Assembly: GCF_019599045.1 (NCBI RefSeq)
Contig: NZ_CP080623.1
Coordinates: 2,812,501 to 2,876,500 of the forward strand
Direction: 5' to 3'
From: Roseovarius sp. SCSIO 43702
GTDB lineage: Bacteria; Pseudomonadota; Alphaproteobacteria; Rhodobacterales; Rhodobacteraceae
DNA: 64,000 nucleotides
Shown: positions 62,646 to 64,000 of the stretch, piece after piece
Position numbering within the stretch: position 1 is the stretch's first letter
How the letters are laid out: each line of letters opens with the position of its first letter
Made by a program: the position numbers and the translations under genes
The notes under the pieces: generated by a model
Seen by the model: only the letters and a program-made list of their open reading frames with translations
Told to the model about the DNA's origin: nothing
The model's database searches: none

Positions 62646-63769
62646 TCCGCCTGCGCCTCGATCCAGCCAAGCGTCATGAGATGCGCCCGGATCCCCCGCT
62701 TCGTCCCGTGCGAATAACAAAGCGCGATCCGCCCCGCGCCCAGCCCGCGCAGCATCGGGTACCGCAGCGCCTCGCCATCTCCTTCGAAGCGATGACACCG
62801 CGTCCAGCTTTCTCCCCCATCCGCGCTCAGGCTGAGACAAAGGTCGTTCGGCGCCTCCGGGTCGTCATTCGCCGCCATCAGGATGCGCCCGTCCCCCAGG
62901 GCCAGCGCGGCCACCGGCGCGCTCGGGTTGAAGATCCCCGTCTCACGCACCTCGCTCCAGCTCCGGCCACCATCCTCGGTGCGACACGTCAGCAGCCTTT
63001 GACGTGTCACGTCGAAATCTCTCAGGAAAGCCACCGCGTGGTGCGTGTCGAGCGGCACCACCATGGGTTGGATGGGCTTCAACCCGCGGCCGTCCATCCG
63101 CCGCAGGTCGGCCACGCGCCCGTCCCGCGCGAATCGCACCCACAGCCCGTGCATCTGCCCCATCTCGAAATAGGCAGGCAGGGCGTGCGATCCGTCCTCG
63201 TAAGCGACCATCGGCGATTTCACGAGGTTCGAGCGCCCGAGGACCGGCGACATATCGAGCCGTCGGGCATGGATCGGCCCGGTCGGCCCCATCGTGACCC
63301 GCGCGACCGAAGCCATGGCCCAGCCGCCCACCGACACCACCGTCACGAAAAGGCCGCCCGGCGTCGCCTCGTCCTCGATCGTGTTGCCAAGCGTCACGAC
63401 AAGCTGGCGGGGCTCCATCGCCTCTCCCAGTGCCGCGCGCGTCACCCGCCGCTCCGCCGCGCCGGCGATCCAGCGGCCGTCGGCCGCCCGCGTGATGCTC
63501 ACCTCGAAGAGGTCCACATCCGCCTGCGCCTCCGCCGATCCTTCGAACCACATGACCGAAAACCCGTCCGCCCGGGTCAGGATCGAGGGGGAATGCGCCT
63601 GTCCGAGCGCGCTGTCATGATCGAGCACCGTCTCGAACTCCGCGCTGCCACTCGCGATCCGCGGCACGTCGGCAAACCGCCATCCGGACGCGCCATCGCT
63701 TCGCCATAGCCGCCACAGGCTCAGCGCCACGCTCACCGCCATGAGCGTCAGAATCGCCCCCGTGCTCAC
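62642..63769 (-). CDS. membrane-anchored sialidase/BNR-repeat protein
   Basis: A 375-residue protein with one N-terminal hydrophobic anchor (residues 5–20). Asp-box repeats typical of sialidase propellers are present (CRTEDGGRSWSEV and LSADGGESWTRC), plus ALGDGRILMAANDDPEAPN and GRIALCYSHGTKRGIRAHLM. It resembles the BNR_2/exo-alpha-sialidase-like group common in bacteria and coupled to a membrane protein. Sialidase catalytic activity is not assured; the arginine triad was not verified. It overlaps the next gene at its start by four bases. Confidence 0.8.
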   Translation of the reverse strand: MSTGAILTLMAVSVALSLWRLWRSDGASGWRFADVPRIASGSAEFETVLDHDSALGQAHSPSILTRADGFSVMWFEGSAEAQADVDLFEVSITRAADGRWIAGAAERRVTRAALGEAMEPRQLVVTLGNTIEDEATPGGLFVTVVSVGGWAMASVARVTMGPTGPIHARRLDMSPVLGRSNLVKSPMVAYEDGSHALPAYFEMGQMHGLWVRFARDGRVADLRRMDGRGLKPIQPMVVPLDTHHAVAFLRDFDVTRQRLLTCRTEDGGRSWSEVRETGIFNPSAPVAALALGDGRILMAANDDPEAPNDLCLSLSADGGESWTRCHRFEGDGEALRYPMLRGLGAGRIALCYSHGTKRGIRAHLMTLGWIEAQAE

Positions 63770-64000
63770 GCCTCCGCGTCGACCTTGAGGACGATCTTGC
63801 CGATATGTCCGCTTTCTTCCATCCGCGCATGGGCCTGCGCGGCATCGTCCAGCGCGAATTCCGAATCCATCACCGGCTCCACGCGCCCCGCGTCGAGAAG
63901 CGGCCAGACCTCGCGCTCCAGCGCCTCGGCAATACGCGCCTTTGCAAGATCGCTCTGAGGGCGCAGCGTGCTGCCGGTGATGGTCAGCCGCCGCACCATC
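63766..64000 (-). CDS. NAD(P)H-quinone oxidoreductase family protein, C-terminal end only
   Basis: Only the last 78 residues are in the window; the gene starts beyond 64000. The visible part reads RRLTITGSTLRPQSDLAKAR and, near the end, SEFALDDAAQAHARMEESGHIGKIVLKV, which is the C-terminus of PIG3/qor-like zinc-free medium-chain oxidoreductases. The Met at 63999 is internal, not a start. It overlaps the sialidase-fold gene start by four bases, so they belong to one leftward operon. Confidence 0.85.
   Translation of the reverse strand, partial: MVRRLTITGSTLRPQSDLAKARIAEALEREVWPLLDAGRVEPVMDSEFALDDAAQAHARMEESGHIGKIVLKVDAEA

Overview
The window is GC-rich, densely coded alphaproteobacterial DNA. 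The gene order DUF3576 lipoprotein–leuS–lptE–holA, the NnrR-type boxes, the LexA box of the form GTTC-N7-GTTC, and the NnrU/NnrS/NirV set beside nirK and norCBQD all point to Rhodobacterales (Roseobacter/Rhodobacter group), probably a marine facultative denitrifier. I saw no rRNA, tRNA, transposase, phage gene or CRISPR array, so this reads as ordinary chromosome with accessory metabolic blocks.

1–17.5 kb: the end of a yggS-type gene, then housekeeping genes leuS–lptE–holA, a glycosyltransferase, an orphan ectoine synthase, a soluble lytic transglycosylase, dapA, a NYN/LOTUS protein, a GGDEF–EAL protein overlapping a separate BLUF blue-light receptor, a YghU-type glutathione transferase and class III (glutathione-dependent formaldehyde) alcohol dehydrogenase.

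17.5–29.9 kb: the most distinctive block. A LysR regulator separates two arms. The leftward arm encodes an N-carbamoyl-D-amino-acid hydrolase and a DUF1028 protein. The rightward arm encodes a Pot-type ABC importer, a deaminase-like amidohydrolase, a second DUF1028 protein, a DAO-family FAD oxidoreductase, a hydantoinase/dihydropyrimidinase and a hydantoin racemase. Together they make a plausible complete route: import of a cyclic ureide or N-heterocycle, ring opening, decarbamoylation and oxidation of the amino acid. The two DUF1028 proteins have no assigned step.

29.9–43.6 kb: DUF2794 protein and a methyltransferase; a leucyl aminopeptidase–NlpC/P60–agmatinase operon; a bicarbonate module (beta-carbonic anhydrase, SbtA, SbtB); the SOS mutasome imuA–imuB–dnaE2 with a perfect LexA box; and a RES/Xre toxin–antitoxin pair with a palindromic operator.

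43.6–56.5 kb: a cytoplasmic DMSO-reductase-family molybdoenzyme, then a nitrite-to-nitrous-oxide denitrification island: nnrU, nnrS, two small membrane proteins, norD, norQ, norB, norC, a DUF1858 protein, a cysteine-free NnrR-type regulator, pseudoazurin, copper nirK and nirV. NnrR-like boxes lie in the two divergent intergenic regions. No nitrous oxide reductase or nitrate reductase is in the window.

56.5–64 kb: an SDR lacking the usual Tyr/Lys, a DapA-superfamily enzyme lacking the usual Tyr, a lipoprotein, two coupled sulfotransferases, a major porin preceded by a candidate 30-residue leader ORF, a membrane protein coupled to a sialidase-fold protein, and the end of a quinone oxidoreductase gene that runs off the window.
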